Source: Mycolicibacterium chubuense
GTDB taxonomy: Bacteria; Actinomycetota; Actinomycetes; Mycobacteriales; Mycobacteriaceae
Reading direction: 5' to 3'
Assembly (NCBI RefSeq): GCF_001044255.1
Contig: NZ_JYNX01000038.1
Span: 61,373 to 125,372 of the forward strand
Length of the DNA: 64,000 nucleotides
Position 1 is the stretch's first letter. Every line of letters starts with the position of its first letter. Positions 1-8,901 of the stretch are shown in pieces. Under the pieces are notes generated by a model. It was not told where the DNA came from and did not search any database. It saw only the letters and a list, made by a program, of their open reading frames with translations. Made by a program: the position numbers and the translations under genes.

Positions 1-1
1 C

Positions 2-829
2 GTGCAGATGATCATGCCGAACGGTGCCGCGGCCGTCGCCGGACTCGAACTGGGCGCACGCGCCGGGGTCATCACCCCGGTGTCGGCGTGCTCGTCGGGT
101 TCGGAGGCGATCGCCCACGCGTGGCGTTCGATCGTCATGGGTGACGCTGACTTCGCGGTCTGTGGCGGCGTGGAAGGCGGCATCGAGGCACTGCCCATCG
201 CGGCGTTCTCGATGATGCGCGCCATGTCGACCAACAACGAGGATCCGGCAGGAGCGTCGCGGCCGTTCGACAAGAACCGCGACGGCTTCGTATTCGGTGA
301 GGCCGGCGCGCTGATGATCATCGAGACCGAGGAGCACGCCAAAGCCCGCGGCGCCAAGCCGCTGGCCCGGCTGATGGGCGCCGGCATCACGTCGGACGCC
401 TTCCACATGGTCGCTCCGGCGGCCGACGGGCTGCGGGCCGGTCATGCGATGAAGCGTGCGATGGAGACCGCGGGCCTCGAGCCCAAGGACATCCAGCACG
501 TCAACGCGCACGCCACGGCCACCTCGATCGGTGACACGGCCGAGGCCAACGCGATCCGCGTGGCCGGTGTGGACCACGCCGCGGTGTACGCACCGAAGTC
601 GGCGCTGGGCCACTCGATCGGCGCGGTGGGTGCCCTGGAGTCGGCGTTGACGGTGATGGCGCTGCGTGACGGTGTCATTCCTCCGACGCTGAACTACGAG
701 ACACCCGACCCCGAGATCGATCTCGATGTCGTCGCGGGTGAGCCTCGATACGGCGACTACCGCTATGCGATCAACAACTCGTTCGGCTTCGGTGGCCACA
801 ATGTGGCTCTGGCCTTCGGTCGTTACTAG
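2..829 (+). CDS. kasA: 3-oxoacyl-ACP synthase KasA, C-terminal part (partial)
   Basis: This is the 3' portion of a beta-ketoacyl-ACP synthase whose 5' end lies outside the window, so position 2 is not a real start. The condensing-enzyme triad is visible: the nucleophile in SACSSGSE (about residue 30 of the fragment), the first His in NAHATATS, and Lys/His in [13 protein letters not shown]. The FGFGGHN signature lies near the C-terminus. KasA extends meromycolate chains on AcpM in the FAS-II system. It is followed by kasB and accD6, the classical mycobacterial order. KasA rather than KasB is inferred from position, since kasB follows 47 bp later. Confidence 0.93.
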   Translation: MQMIMPNGAAAVAGLELGARAGVITPVSACSSGSEAIAHAWRSIVMGDADFAVCGGVEGGIEALPIAAFSMMRAMSTNNEDPAGASRPFDKNRDGFVFGEAGALMIIETEEHAKARGAKPLARLMGAGITSDAFHMVAPAADGLRAGHAMKRAMETAGLEPKDIQHVNAHATATSIGDTAEANAIRVAGVDHAAVYAPKSALGHSIGAVGALESALTVMALRDGVIPPTLNYETPDPEIDLDVVAGEPRYGDYRYAINNSFGFGGHNVALAFGRY

Positions 830-876
830 GGCTGACGAGTAGAGAACACGTAGTAGGAAAGGACACGCGCCCCAGC

Positions 877-2130
877 ATGGCTTCGCCGACAACAGGTAGC
901 GGGCTTCCCGATGTCGTCGTGACCGGGATGGCGATGACGACGAGCGTCGCCACCGATGCCGACGGCACCTGGAAGGCCCTGCTGGAGGGTAGGAGCGGCA
1001 TCCGACTGCTCGACGATCCCTATGTCGAGGAGTTCGATCTGCCGGTGCGCATCGGCGGCCATCTGCTGGAGGACTTCGTCGGGGAACTGACCGAGGACGA
1101 AAACCGGCGGATGTCCTACCCGCAGAAGATGGCCACCGTGCTGGGGCGTCGTGTCTGGGAGAACGCCGGGTCCCCCGACGTCGACAGCAGCCGTCTGCTG
1201 GTGTCGATCGGGACCGGTCTCGGCGGTGCCGAGGCGCTGGTGTTCGCCTACGACGGCATGCGGGATCGCGGCATCACCGCCGTGTCCCCGCTGGCGGTGC
1301 AGATGTACATGCCCAACGGCCCGTCCGCCGTGGTCGGGCTCGAACGCCACGCCAGGGCCGGGGTCGTCACCCCGGTGTCGGCGTGTGCGTCGGGTTCGGA
1401 GGGCATCGCGCAGGCGTGGCGCAACATCGTGCTCGGTGAGGCCGACATCGCCATCTGCGGTGGCGTCGAGCAGCGCATCGAGGCGGTGCCGATCGCCGGC
1501 TTCGCGCAGATGCGCATCGTGATGTCGACCAACAACGACGACCCCGCCGGCGCCTGCCGCCCGTTCGACAAGGACCGTGACGGCTTCGTCTTCGGCGAGG
1601 CCGGGGCGCTTATGGTCATCGAGACCGAGGAGCACGCCAAAGCGCGCGGCGCCACCATCCTCGCCCGGCTGATGGGCGCGAGCATCACCTCCGACGGCTA
1701 CCACATGGTGGCGCCCGACCCAGACGGTGAGCGGGCGGGTTACGCGATGTCGCGGGCCATCGAGCTCGCCGGTCTGAAGCCGTCCGACATCGACCACGTC
1801 AACGCGCACGCCACCGGCACCAGCGTCGGCGACGTCGCGGAGGGTCGGGCCATCAACAACGCGATGCGCGGGCACCGGCCCGCCGTCTACGCACCGAAGT
1901 CCGCGCTGGGCCACTCCGTCGGCGCAGTGGGCGCGGTGGAGTCCATCCTCACGGTGCAGGCGCTGCGCAACGGCGTCATTCCCCCCACACTCAATCTGAA
2001 GAACCTCGATCCCGAGATCGACCTCGACGTCGTCGCGGGCGGTCCTCGGCCTGGCAATTTCGACTACGCCATCAACAATTCGTTCGGTTTCGGCGGGCAC
2101 AACGTCGCACTCGCCTTCGGGAAGTACTGA
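877..2130 (+). CDS. kasB: 3-oxoacyl-ACP synthase KasB
   Basis: A full-length 417-aa beta-ketoacyl-ACP synthase II. It shows the Cys nucleophile in SACASGSEG, a His in NAHATGTS, Lys/His in KSALGHSVG and the C-terminal FGFGGHN. In mycobacteria KasB performs the last FAS-II elongation cycles toward full-length mycolates, acting on AcpM-bound chains in the cytoplasm. An AGGAAAGGA purine tract precedes the ATG, though at a longer spacing than usual. It closely resembles the preceding kasA fragment, including local near-identity at DNA level around the IETEEHAKA segment, as expected of a tandem duplication. It is probably co-transcribed with kasA and accD6. Confidence 0.95.
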   Translation: MASPTTGSGLPDVVVTGMAMTTSVATDADGTWKALLEGRSGIRLLDDPYVEEFDLPVRIGGHLLEDFVGELTEDENRRMSYPQKMATVLGRRVWENAGSPDVDSSRLLVSIGTGLGGAEALVFAYDGMRDRGITAVSPLAVQMYMPNGPSAVVGLERHARAGVVTPVSACASGSEGIAQAWRNIVLGEADIAICGGVEQRIEAVPIAGFAQMRIVMSTNNDDPAGACRPFDKDRDGFVFGEAGALMVIETEEHAKARGATILARLMGASITSDGYHMVAPDPDGERAGYAMSRAIELAGLKPSDIDHVNAHATGTSVGDVAEGRAINNAMRGHRPAVYAPKSALGHSVGAVGAVESILTVQALRNGVIPPTLNLKNLDPEIDLDVVAGGPRPGNFDYAINNSFGFGGHNVALAFGKY

Positions 2131-2145
2131 CAAGCAGGAGAACAT

Positions 2146-3576
2146 ATGACGACCATCGAAAACCGCCTACCCGAAGCCGTCGACGACTCCCTCGACCCCC
2201 GCGATCCTCTGCTGCGGCTGTCGACCTTCTTCGACGACGGCAGTGTCGAGCTGCTCCACGAGCGCGACAAGTCCGGCGTGCTCGCCGCCGCGGGCACCGT
2301 CAACGGCGTCCGGACCGTCGCGTTCTGCACCGACGGCACCGTCATGGGTGGCGCGATGGGCGTGGACGGCTGCAAGCACATCGTCGACGCCTATGACGTT
2401 GCGATCGACGAGCAGAGCCCCATCATCGGCATCTGGCACTCGGGCGGCGCCCGGCTGGCCGAGGGCGTCAAGGCGCTGCACGCGGTCGGTCTGGTGTTCG
2501 AGGCGATGATCCGCGCGTCGGGCTACATCCCGCAGATCTCGGTGGTGGTCGGCTTCGCGGCTGGCGGCGCCGCTTACGGCCCCGCTCTGACCGACGTGAT
2601 CGTGATGGCCCCGGACAGCAAGGTGTTCGTCACCGGACCCGACGTCGTGCGCAGTGTCACCGGCGAGGACGTCGACATGGTCTCTCTGGGCGGCCCCGAG
2701 GCGCACCACAAGAAGTCGGGCGTGTGCCACATCGTCGCCGACGACGAGCTCGACGCCTATGAGCGCGGCCGCCGCCTGGTCGGACTGTTCTGCCAGCAGG
2801 GCCATTTTGACCGCAGCAAGGCCGAGGCCGGCGACACCGACCTCAAGGCGCTGCTGCCCGAGTCGGCGCGACGTGCCTACGACGTGCACCCGCTGGTCGA
2901 GGCGCTGTTGGACGAGGGCGTGCCGTTCGAGGAGTTCCAGTCCCGCTGGGCGCCGTCGATCGTGGTGGGCCTGGGCCGGCTGGCCGGGCGCACCGTCGGC
3001 GTGATCGCCAACAACCCGCTGCGCCTGGGCGGTTGCCTGAACTCCGAGAGTGCCGAGAAGTCAGCACGTTTCGTGCGGCTGTGCGACGCGTTCGGCATCC
3101 CGCTGGTCGTGGTCGTCGACGTGCCGGGCTACCTGCCCGGTGTGGACCAGGAGTGGGGCGGCGTGGTCCGTCGCGGTGCGAAGCTGCTGCACGCGTTCGG
3201 TGAGTCGTCGGTGCCCCGCGTCACGCTGGTGACCCGCAAGATCTACGGCGGCGCCTACATCGCGATGAACTCGCGGTCGCTGAACGCCACCAAGGTGTTC
3301 GCGTGGCCCGAGGCCGAGGTCGCCGTCATGGGCGCCAAGGCCGCCGTCGGCATCCTGCACAAGAAGAAGCTGGCCGCCGCCGCGCCCGAGGAGCGCGAGT
3401 CGCTGCACGAGGCACTGGCCATCGAGCACGAGAAGATCGCCGGCGGTGTGGATTCCGCGATCGAGATCGGTGTGGTGGACGAGAAGATCGACCCCGCTCA
3501 CACCCGCTCGAAGCTGACGCAGGCGCTGGCCGAGGCCCCGGCACGCCGCGGCCGCCACAAGAACATCCCGCTGTAA
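2146..3576 (+). CDS. accD6: acyl-CoA carboxylase carboxyltransferase (beta) subunit AccD6
   Basis: A 476-aa biotin-dependent carboxyltransferase with the two-lobe crotonase fold. The N-lobe carries the GSARL-like segment HSGGARLAEG and the FAAGGAAYGPAL oxyanion region. The C-lobe carries GYLPGVDQEWGGVVRRGAKLL and RKIYGGAYIAM. With an AccA-type biotin carboxylase it makes malonyl-CoA (and propionyl-CoA carboxylation products) for FAS-I and FAS-II. A good AGGAG Shine-Dalgarno lies 7 nt before the ATG and only 15 bp separate it from kasB, so it should be in the kas operon. The last residues (RRGRHKNIPL) are typical of AccD C-termini. Confidence 0.95.
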   Translation: MTTIENRLPEAVDDSLDPRDPLLRLSTFFDDGSVELLHERDKSGVLAAAGTVNGVRTVAFCTDGTVMGGAMGVDGCKHIVDAYDVAIDEQSPIIGIWHSGGARLAEGVKALHAVGLVFEAMIRASGYIPQISVVVGFAAGGAAYGPALTDVIVMAPDSKVFVTGPDVVRSVTGEDVDMVSLGGPEAHHKKSGVCHIVADDELDAYERGRRLVGLFCQQGHFDRSKAEAGDTDLKALLPESARRAYDVHPLVEALLDEGVPFEEFQSRWAPSIVVGLGRLAGRTVGVIANNPLRLGGCLNSESAEKSARFVRLCDAFGIPLVVVVDVPGYLPGVDQEWGGVVRRGAKLLHAFGESSVPRVTLVTRKIYGGAYIAMNSRSLNATKVFAWPEAEVAVMGAKAAVGILHKKKLAAAAPEERESLHEALAIEHEKIAGGVDSAIEIGVVDEKIDPAHTRSKLTQALAEAPARRGRHKNIPL

Positions 3577-3583
3577 TCTGCGC

Positions 3584-3640
3584 CGGAATAGCATTCCGGG
3601 CTGCCGCACAGGTGATTTCGCAGCCCGGAATGCTATTCCG
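3584..3640. terminator. 21-bp perfect inverted repeat between convergent accD6 and glpD
   Basis: The arms at 3584-3604 and 3620-3640 are perfect reverse complements with a 15-nt loop. Each arm contains a near-palindromic GGAAT/ATTCC core. The right arm contains the TAG stop of glpD (3633-3635). There is no U-tract, as is usual for mycobacterial stem-only terminators, so a bidirectional terminator is likely. A protein-binding or repetitive element is the alternative. Confidence 0.6.
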
Positions 3641-5171
3641 CGGTGGCCAGCATCTCCTCCGCGGCGGGCAGTGCGCGTTCGCGGTCGGCGGCGATCAGAC
3701 CGATGCGCGTGCGCCGGTCGAGGATGTCGTCGACGGTCAGCGCGCCCTCGTGGGTGACCGCGTACTCGAATTCGGCCCGAGTGACGTCGATGCCGTCGGC
3801 GACGGGGTCGACGGGGCGCGGGCAGGACGCCTGGGCGATCACGTTGGGCGCCTCGGCGCCGTAGCGTTCGACGAGGGATCCAGGCAGATCCGTCGACGAT
3901 GCTTGCGCGGCAACGGGATTCGCGGGGGCGCCGACGAGCGGGAGGTTGCGGGTGCGGCATGGCTGCGCTGACAGTCCCCGCAGTTCGACGGCGTGGTCGA
4001 CGACATCCTCGGCCATGAAGCGGTATTCGGTGAGCTTGCCGCCGATCACGCTGAGCACCCCGGTCGGCGACTCGGTGACGGCATGCTCCCGCGACACGTC
4101 GGCCGTGCGTCCGCCGCCGGTGTCGATCAGCGGCCGCAGTCCGGCGTATGCCCCGAGCACATCCGAGGGACCCAGAGCGGTCGCGAGTGCGGTGTTCACG
4201 GTATCGAGCAGGAACGCCACCTCGTCGGGGGTCGGCTCCGGGACGTCGGGAACAAGGCCCGGCGCATCCTCGTCGGTCAGCCCGAGGTACACCCGGCCCA
4301 GCTGCTCGGGCATCGCGAACACGAAACGGTTGAGCTCACCCGGAATCGGAATGGTCAGTGCCGCAGTCGGATTGCCGAACGCGGCCGCGTCGAACACCAG
4401 GTGGGTGCCGCGGCTGGGGCGCAGCCGCAGCGACGGATCGACCTGTCCCGCCCACACGCCGGTCGCGTTCACCACGGCGCGGGCACGGACCTCGATCGAC
4501 TCCCCGGACATCGTGTCTCTCAGCGTCACCGACGTGCGGGACGCGGTGACCGCCTCGACGCGGGTCAGGATGCGCGCACCATGCTGGGCGGCGGTTCGGG
4601 CCACCGCGGTCACCAGGCGCGCGTCGTCGACGAGCTGCCCGTCGTAGGCCAGCAGCGCACCGTCGAGTCCGTCACGGCGCACGGTCGGCGCCAGCCGGAC
4701 AGCCTCCGACGCGCCGATCCGCCGCGACCGCGGCAGCACCGAGGCCGGCGTGCCCGCCAGCTTGCGCAGTCCGTCGCCGGCGGCGAACCCGAACCGGACC
4801 AGCGCCCGCGACGCGCGGTTCATCTCGGGCAGCAGGGGTACCAGCTGGGGCATCGCGTGCACCAGATGCGGGGCGGTGCGCGTCATCAGGATTCCGCGTT
4901 CGACGGCGCTGCGCCGCGCGATGCCGACGTTGCCGCTCGCCAGGTAACGCAGCCCACCGTGCACGAGTTTCGAACTCCACCGGCTGGTCCCGAAGGCGAG
5001 GTCGTGTTTCTCGACCAGCGCCACCGACAGCCCGCGCGTTGCGGCGTCCAGCGCGATCCCCGCGCCCGTGATCCCGCCCCCGATGACGAGCAGATCGAGC
5101 GGCGCGCCGTCGCCGAGCGCGGTCAGTTCCTGGGTGCGGCGCGCGGCGTTCAGTGCGGTCGAACCGGTCAT
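3633..5171 (-). CDS. glpD: FAD-dependent glycerol-3-phosphate dehydrogenase GlpD
   Basis: A 512-aa flavoprotein oxidising sn-glycerol-3-phosphate to DHAP at the membrane with electrons passed to quinone. The dinucleotide-binding motif GGGITGAG is at residues 31-38, followed by the conserved GTSRWSSKLVHGGLRYL segment that identifies GlpD. C-terminal sequences are conserved (GGKLTEYR, then a helical cap). I chose the ATG at 5171 (MTGSTALN); the open frame continues upstream only as an out-of-frame shadow of the TetR gene. The ATG overlaps the stop of that TetR gene (ATGA), so the two are translationally coupled. It corresponds by position to glpD1 (Rv2249c, from memory). Confidence 0.93.
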   Translation of the reverse strand: MTGSTALNAARRTQELTALGDGAPLDLLVIGGGITGAGIALDAATRGLSVALVEKHDLAFGTSRWSSKLVHGGLRYLASGNVGIARRSAVERGILMTRTAPHLVHAMPQLVPLLPEMNRASRALVRFGFAAGDGLRKLAGTPASVLPRSRRIGASEAVRLAPTVRRDGLDGALLAYDGQLVDDARLVTAVARTAAQHGARILTRVEAVTASRTSVTLRDTMSGESIEVRARAVVNATGVWAGQVDPSLRLRPSRGTHLVFDAAAFGNPTAALTIPIPGELNRFVFAMPEQLGRVYLGLTDEDAPGLVPDVPEPTPDEVAFLLDTVNTALATALGPSDVLGAYAGLRPLIDTGGGRTADVSREHAVTESPTGVLSVIGGKLTEYRFMAEDVVDHAVELRGLSAQPCRTRNLPLVGAPANPVAAQASSTDLPGSLVERYGAEAPNVIAQASCPRPVDPVADGIDVTRAEFEYAVTHEGALTVDDILDRRTRIGLIAADRERALPAAEEMLATAE

Positions 5172-5746
5172 GGGGCGAGGTATCCGTTCAGTGCGCGGGC
5201 CAGTTCGACGCCGAGGGCCCGGCCGTCGAGGAGCTTCTCGACCATCTGGGCGGACTGGATGGTGGACTGGGTGATCAGCAGGCACATCGCGGCCATCTCG
5301 TGCGGGTCGCCGGTCCGGATACTGCCCTCGTCCTGGCCCGCCGTGATCGCGTCGGCCAGCGCGTCGATGAGGATCTGCTGGCTGGTGCCGAGCCGTTCGG
5401 CAATGTAGACCATCGCGAGGCCGGGTGCGTTGCGGATGACCGACTGCACGATCTCGTCGTTGCGGAGGTGCTCGGCGACCGCGACCACGCGGTCCACCAT
5501 GGATTCCCGGCCGGGCCCGCGGTCGGGCACCTCCTCGAGCACGCCGGCGATGCGCACGGTGAGCAGTTCGGCGATCACCCACCGGATGTCGGGCCAGCGG
5601 CGGTAGATCGTCGGCCGGCTGACCCGGGCACGCCGCGCGATCTCGGTCATGGTCGTCCGCTCGACGCCAAAGGCGAGGATGCACGCCGCCGCTGCGTCGA
5701 GAATGCGCTGATCGACGCTCGAATCGGAGTTACGGATTGACATCAT
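5168..5746 (-). CDS. TetR/AcrR-family transcriptional regulator
   Basis: A 192-aa regulator with an N-terminal TetR helix-turn-helix (TEIARRARVSRPTIYRRW) and an all-helical C-terminal ligand domain. The start is ATG 5746 (MMSIRNSD). An upstream in-frame codon would place the start inside the divergent promoter. A TACAGT -10 box sits 7 nt before it, suggesting a leaderless message. It overlaps glpD by 4 bp and is divergent from the flavoprotein gene at 5764, so it probably controls both glpD and the flavoprotein/diacylglycerol kinase pair. The effector is unknown; a lipid or glycerolipid intermediate would fit the context. Confidence 0.88.
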   Translation of the reverse strand: MMSIRNSDSSVDQRILDAAAACILAFGVERTTMTEIARRARVSRPTIYRRWPDIRWVIAELLTVRIAGVLEEVPDRGPGRESMVDRVVAVAEHLRNDEIVQSVIRNAPGLAMVYIAERLGTSQQILIDALADAITAGQDEGSIRTGDPHEMAAMCLLITQSTIQSAQMVEKLLDGRALGVELARALNGYLAP

Positions 5747-5763
5747 CTGTAATACTGTAACGC
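5747..5763. promoter_or_regulatory. overlapping back-to-back -10 boxes and operator-like repeat
   Basis: The 17-bp gap between divergent starts contains TACTGTA (5753-5759). It reads as TAnnnT on both strands: TACTGT 5 nt before ATG 5764 on the plus strand, and TACAGT 7 nt before ATG 5746 on the minus strand. CTGTAA also occurs twice as a direct repeat (5747-5752 and 5755-5760). RNA polymerase could engage only one direction at a time, and a TetR dimer here would shut both. Confidence 0.6.
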
Positions 5764-7380
5764 ATGTCTGCGTATGATGGCCACCCGTCCGACCCACCGA
5801 TGGCGTGGAACGCCTGGGGAGATCCGGACGCGGCGACCCCGCTGTCCCCCGGTATCCGCTCGTTGTTGACCCAGGCGCTCGGCATCGAGGCCGACCCCGT
5901 CGCCGAACCGACGCTCGAGCAGGTCCGGGTGCGCCCGTCGGCGCTGTCGAGGGCCGATCGGGACGCCATGGTCGCGATCGTCGGCGCCGACAACGTGGTG
6001 GTCGACGATCGCGGACGGCTACTGCACGCCGGCGGCAAGTCCACCCTGGACCTGTTGCGGCGCAGGGACTTCGGCGTGCAGGACGCTCCGGACGCCGTGC
6101 TGGTCCCCGGGGACGACGACGAGGTGGCAGCCCTGCTGCGATTCTGCGCCGACCACAGCATCGCGATCGTGCCCTTCGGCGGCGGCACCAGCGTCGTGGG
6201 CGGCCTCGATCCGCTGCGGGGCGACTTCAAGGCGGTGGTGTCACTGGACCTGTGCCGCTTCGACCGACTGCACGCACTCGACGAGGTGTCCGGCGAGGCC
6301 GAGCTCGGCGCCGGCCTGACCGGACCTGAGGCGGAGAAACTGCTCGGCGAGCGCGGCTTCTCGCTGGGCCACTTCCCGCAGAGTTTCTGCTTCGCCACCA
6401 TCGGCGGCTTCGCCGCGACCCGGTCCTCGGGTCAAGACTCGGCGGGCTATGGCCGGTTCGACGACATGGTCCGCGGCCTGCGGGCGATCACCCCGGCCGG
6501 TGTGCTCGACCTGGGCCGCGCGCCGGCCTCGGCTGCGGGCCCCGACCTGCGTCAGGTGCTGATCGGCTCGGAGGGGGCGTTCGGCGTCATCACCCGGGTG
6601 CGGGTGCGCGTGCACCCCGTGCCCGAGGTCACCCGCTACGAGGCCTGGTCGTTCCCCGACTTCGCGACCGGTGCCGACGCGCTGCGCGCGGTGGTGCAGA
6701 CCGGCACCGGACCCACCGTCATCCGGCTCTCCGACGAGGCCGAGACCGGAGTCAATCTCGCCACCACCGAGAGCATCGGCGAGCAGCAGATCACCGGCGG
6801 CTGCCTGGCCATCACGGCGTTCGAAGGCACCGAGGCCCACGTCGCGAGCCGGCACGCGGAGACGCGAGAGCTGTTGCTCGCCAAGGGCGCAACGTCGCTC
6901 GGCGAGGCGCCGGCCAGGGCGTGGGAGCACGGCCGTTTCAACGCGCCGTATCTGCGTGATGCCCTTCTGTCGGCCGGGGCGCTGTGCGAGACGCTGGAGA
7001 CGGCGACCACCTGGTCGAACGTGCCCACGCTGAAGGCGGCCGTCACCGATGCGCTGACCCGCTCGCTCGCGGATTCCGGCACCCCCGCTCTGGTGTTGTG
7101 CCACATCTCGCACATCTACCCGACCGGGGCGTCGCTGTACTTCACCGTCGTCGCGGCGCAGCGCGGCAACCCGATCGAACAGTGGCGCACCGCCAAAGCC
7201 GCGGCGTCGGTCGCGATGGTGCGCACCGGCGCCACGATCACCCACCACCATGCCGTGGGCGCCGATCACCGCCCGTGGATGCGTGACGAGGTCGGCGACC
7301 TCGGGGTGACCCTGCTGCGGGCGATCAAGGCCGCGCTCGATCCGACCGGAATCCTCAACCCGGGCAAGCTGATTCCGTGA
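5764..7380 (+). CDS. FAD-linked oxidase, alkyl-DHAP synthase-like
   Basis: A 538-aa protein with a VAO-type FAD domain: the pyrophosphate-binding loop PFGGGTSVVGG is at about residues 137-147, followed by a GSEGAFGVIT segment and a FAD-oxidase C-terminal domain ending in GILNPGKL. The closest family I recognise is alkyldihydroxyacetonephosphate synthase / glycolate oxidase-like flavoproteins (Rv2251-type). It neighbours glpD and a diacylglycerol kinase, suggesting a role in ether-lipid or glycerol-phosphate metabolism, but the substrate cannot be read from sequence. A TACTGT box lies 5 nt before the ATG, so the mRNA is probably leaderless. The stop overlaps the next start (GTGA). Confidence 0.85.
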   Translation: MSAYDGHPSDPPMAWNAWGDPDAATPLSPGIRSLLTQALGIEADPVAEPTLEQVRVRPSALSRADRDAMVAIVGADNVVVDDRGRLLHAGGKSTLDLLRRRDFGVQDAPDAVLVPGDDDEVAALLRFCADHSIAIVPFGGGTSVVGGLDPLRGDFKAVVSLDLCRFDRLHALDEVSGEAELGAGLTGPEAEKLLGERGFSLGHFPQSFCFATIGGFAATRSSGQDSAGYGRFDDMVRGLRAITPAGVLDLGRAPASAAGPDLRQVLIGSEGAFGVITRVRVRVHPVPEVTRYEAWSFPDFATGADALRAVVQTGTGPTVIRLSDEAETGVNLATTESIGEQQITGGCLAITAFEGTEAHVASRHAETRELLLAKGATSLGEAPARAWEHGRFNAPYLRDALLSAGALCETLETATTWSNVPTLKAAVTDALTRSLADSGTPALVLCHISHIYPTGASLYFTVVAAQRGNPIEQWRTAKAAASVAMVRTGATITHHHAVGADHRPWMRDEVGDLGVTLLRAIKAALDPTGILNPGKLIP

Positions 7381-8273
7381 ACAGGATCACCGTCCTGACC
7401 AATCCCGCATCCGGGCACGGCAATGCACCGCACGCCGCAGAACGCGCGATCCGCCGCTTCCAGGCCCGCGGCGTCGACGTCGTCGCGCTCGCCGGCCGCG
7501 ACGCCGCCCATGCCCGCGAGCTGGTCGAGGGCGCGCTGGAGCGCGGCATGGACGCCCTGGTGGTGGTCGGCGGGGACGGCATCATCTCGCTGGCGCTGCA
7601 GGTGCTCGCGCAGACGTCGATACCGCTCGGCATCATTCCGGCGGGCACCGGCAACGATCACGCGCGGGCGCTGGGCATCCCGGAGAAGGATCCCGAGGCG
7701 GCCGCCGACATCGTGGTCGACGGCGTCGTCGACGCGATCGACCTCGGCCGGATCCGGGGTGCCGACGGCACGGACCGCTGGTTCGGGACGGTGATGGCGG
7801 CCGGCTTCGACTCCCTGGTGACCGACCGCACCAACCGGATGCGCTGGCCGCATGGGCGGATGCGCTACAACGTGGCGATGGTCGCCGAGCTGTCGAAGTT
7901 GCGGCTGCTGCCGTTCCGGCTGACCTTCGACGGGACCGAGGTGAACACGGAGCTGACGCTGGCCGCGTTCGGGAACACCCGAAGCTACGGCGGCGGCATG
8001 CTGATCTGCCCCGGCGCAGATCCGACGGACGGTCTGCTCGACGTCACGATGGTCGCCTCGACGTCACGTACCCGGCTGATCCGGCTCTTCCCGACCGTCT
8101 TTAAGGGCACGCACGTGAACCTCGACGAGGTGACGACGCGGCGGGCCCGGATCATCACGGTCGACTCACCCGGGATCAACGCCTACGCCGACGGCGAGTA
8201 CGTGTGCCCGCTGCCCGTCGAGGTGTCCGCGGTACCGCGCGCACTCAAGGTGCTGCGGCCGAAATCTGCCTAG
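7377..8273 (+). CDS. diacylglycerol kinase / lipid kinase (DagK, LCB5 family)
   Basis: A 298-aa lipid kinase of the DAGK catalytic family. It has the N-terminal NPASGHG motif, the nucleotide loop GGDG (about residues 65-68) and the PAGTGND motif (about 88-94). Such enzymes phosphorylate diacylglycerol to phosphatidic acid; the M. tuberculosis homologue Rv2252 has been linked to phosphatidylinositol-mannoside precursor supply. The start is GTG at 7377, overlapping the preceding TGA by 4 bp, so it is translationally coupled to the flavoprotein. It meets the leftward DUF3145 gene tail-to-tail with a 4-bp overlap. Confidence 0.92.
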   Translation: MNRITVLTNPASGHGNAPHAAERAIRRFQARGVDVVALAGRDAAHARELVEGALERGMDALVVVGGDGIISLALQVLAQTSIPLGIIPAGTGNDHARALGIPEKDPEAAADIVVDGVVDAIDLGRIRGADGTDRWFGTVMAAGFDSLVTDRTNRMRWPHGRMRYNVAMVAELSKLRLLPFRLTFDGTEVNTELTLAAFGNTRSYGGGMLICPGADPTDGLLDVTMVASTSRTRLIRLFPTVFKGTHVNLDEVTTRRARIITVDSPGINAYADGEYVCPLPVEVSAVPRALKVLRPKSA

Positions 8274-8782
8274 CCGACTCCCCTGCTCAGCCAGCTGACC
8301 TCGGCGCCCACGCCGCCGTCGCGGTAGGCCTCCAACGCCTCATCCCACGCGGTGCCCAGCACGGAGTCCAGTTCGGCGGCCAGGGTGTCGGCGCCCGAGG
8401 CCATCAGCGTGCGCAGTCGCATCTCGCCGACCATCACGTCACCGTTGGCACTCATCGCCCCGCTCCAGAGCCCGAGCTGCGGGGTGTGGCACCAGCGGTG
8501 ACCGTCGACGCCATGACTGGGATCCTCGGTGACCTCGAAGCGCAGCACCGACCAGGAGCGCAGCGCGTTCGCCAGCTGCGCTCCGGTGCCGACGGGTCCG
8601 ACCCAGTTGGTGACCGCGCGCAGCTGACCGGGCATGGCCGGTTGCGGCGTCCACTTCAAATTCGCCCTCGCGTTGAGGGTCGACGACAACGCCCACTCGA
8701 CGTGCGGGCACACCGCCGCGGGTGAGGCATGGATGTACACCACGCCCGTCGTCGCGTCGGCGAATTGGTTCGCTGCACGCAT
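8270..8782 (-). CDS. DUF3145-family protein
   Basis: A 170-aa soluble protein with an SRPBCC-like feel (VVYIHASPAAVCPHVEWAL, LRFEVTEDPS, alternating strands and a long C-terminal helix). I recognise it as DUF3145, a conserved actinobacterial family without assigned function. I chose the ATG at 8782 (MRAANQF) because AAGGAG and CAGGAG lie immediately upstream. The TTG at 8821 would extend it by 13 residues that contain this ribosome site. There is no signal peptide or membrane segment. It is the last gene of a leftward run beginning at the dioxygenase. Confidence 0.82.
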   Translation of the reverse strand: MRAANQFADATTGVVYIHASPAAVCPHVEWALSSTLNARANLKWTPQPAMPGQLRAVTNWVGPVGTGAQLANALRSWSVLRFEVTEDPSHGVDGHRWCHTPQLGLWSGAMSANGDVMVGEMRLRTLMASGADTLAAELDSVLGTAWDEALEAYRDGGVGAEVSWLSRGVG

Positions 8783-8901
8783 CTCCTGCTCCTTCGGCTC
8801 CACGAGGGACGTCTTCCCCAACGACCTGGTGGTTTCCGAGTGAGTCAGCAGATGAAATTGTGCTTCCAGAGATTATTGTGCCTCGTGAGACGCATGTTGC
8901 G

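Noticed and set aside
826-2145. 439-aa open frame on the minus strand opposite kasB
   Set aside because: It mirrors a certain gene in high-GC DNA, has antisense-like Arg/Val/Asp/Gly composition and no recognisable domain.
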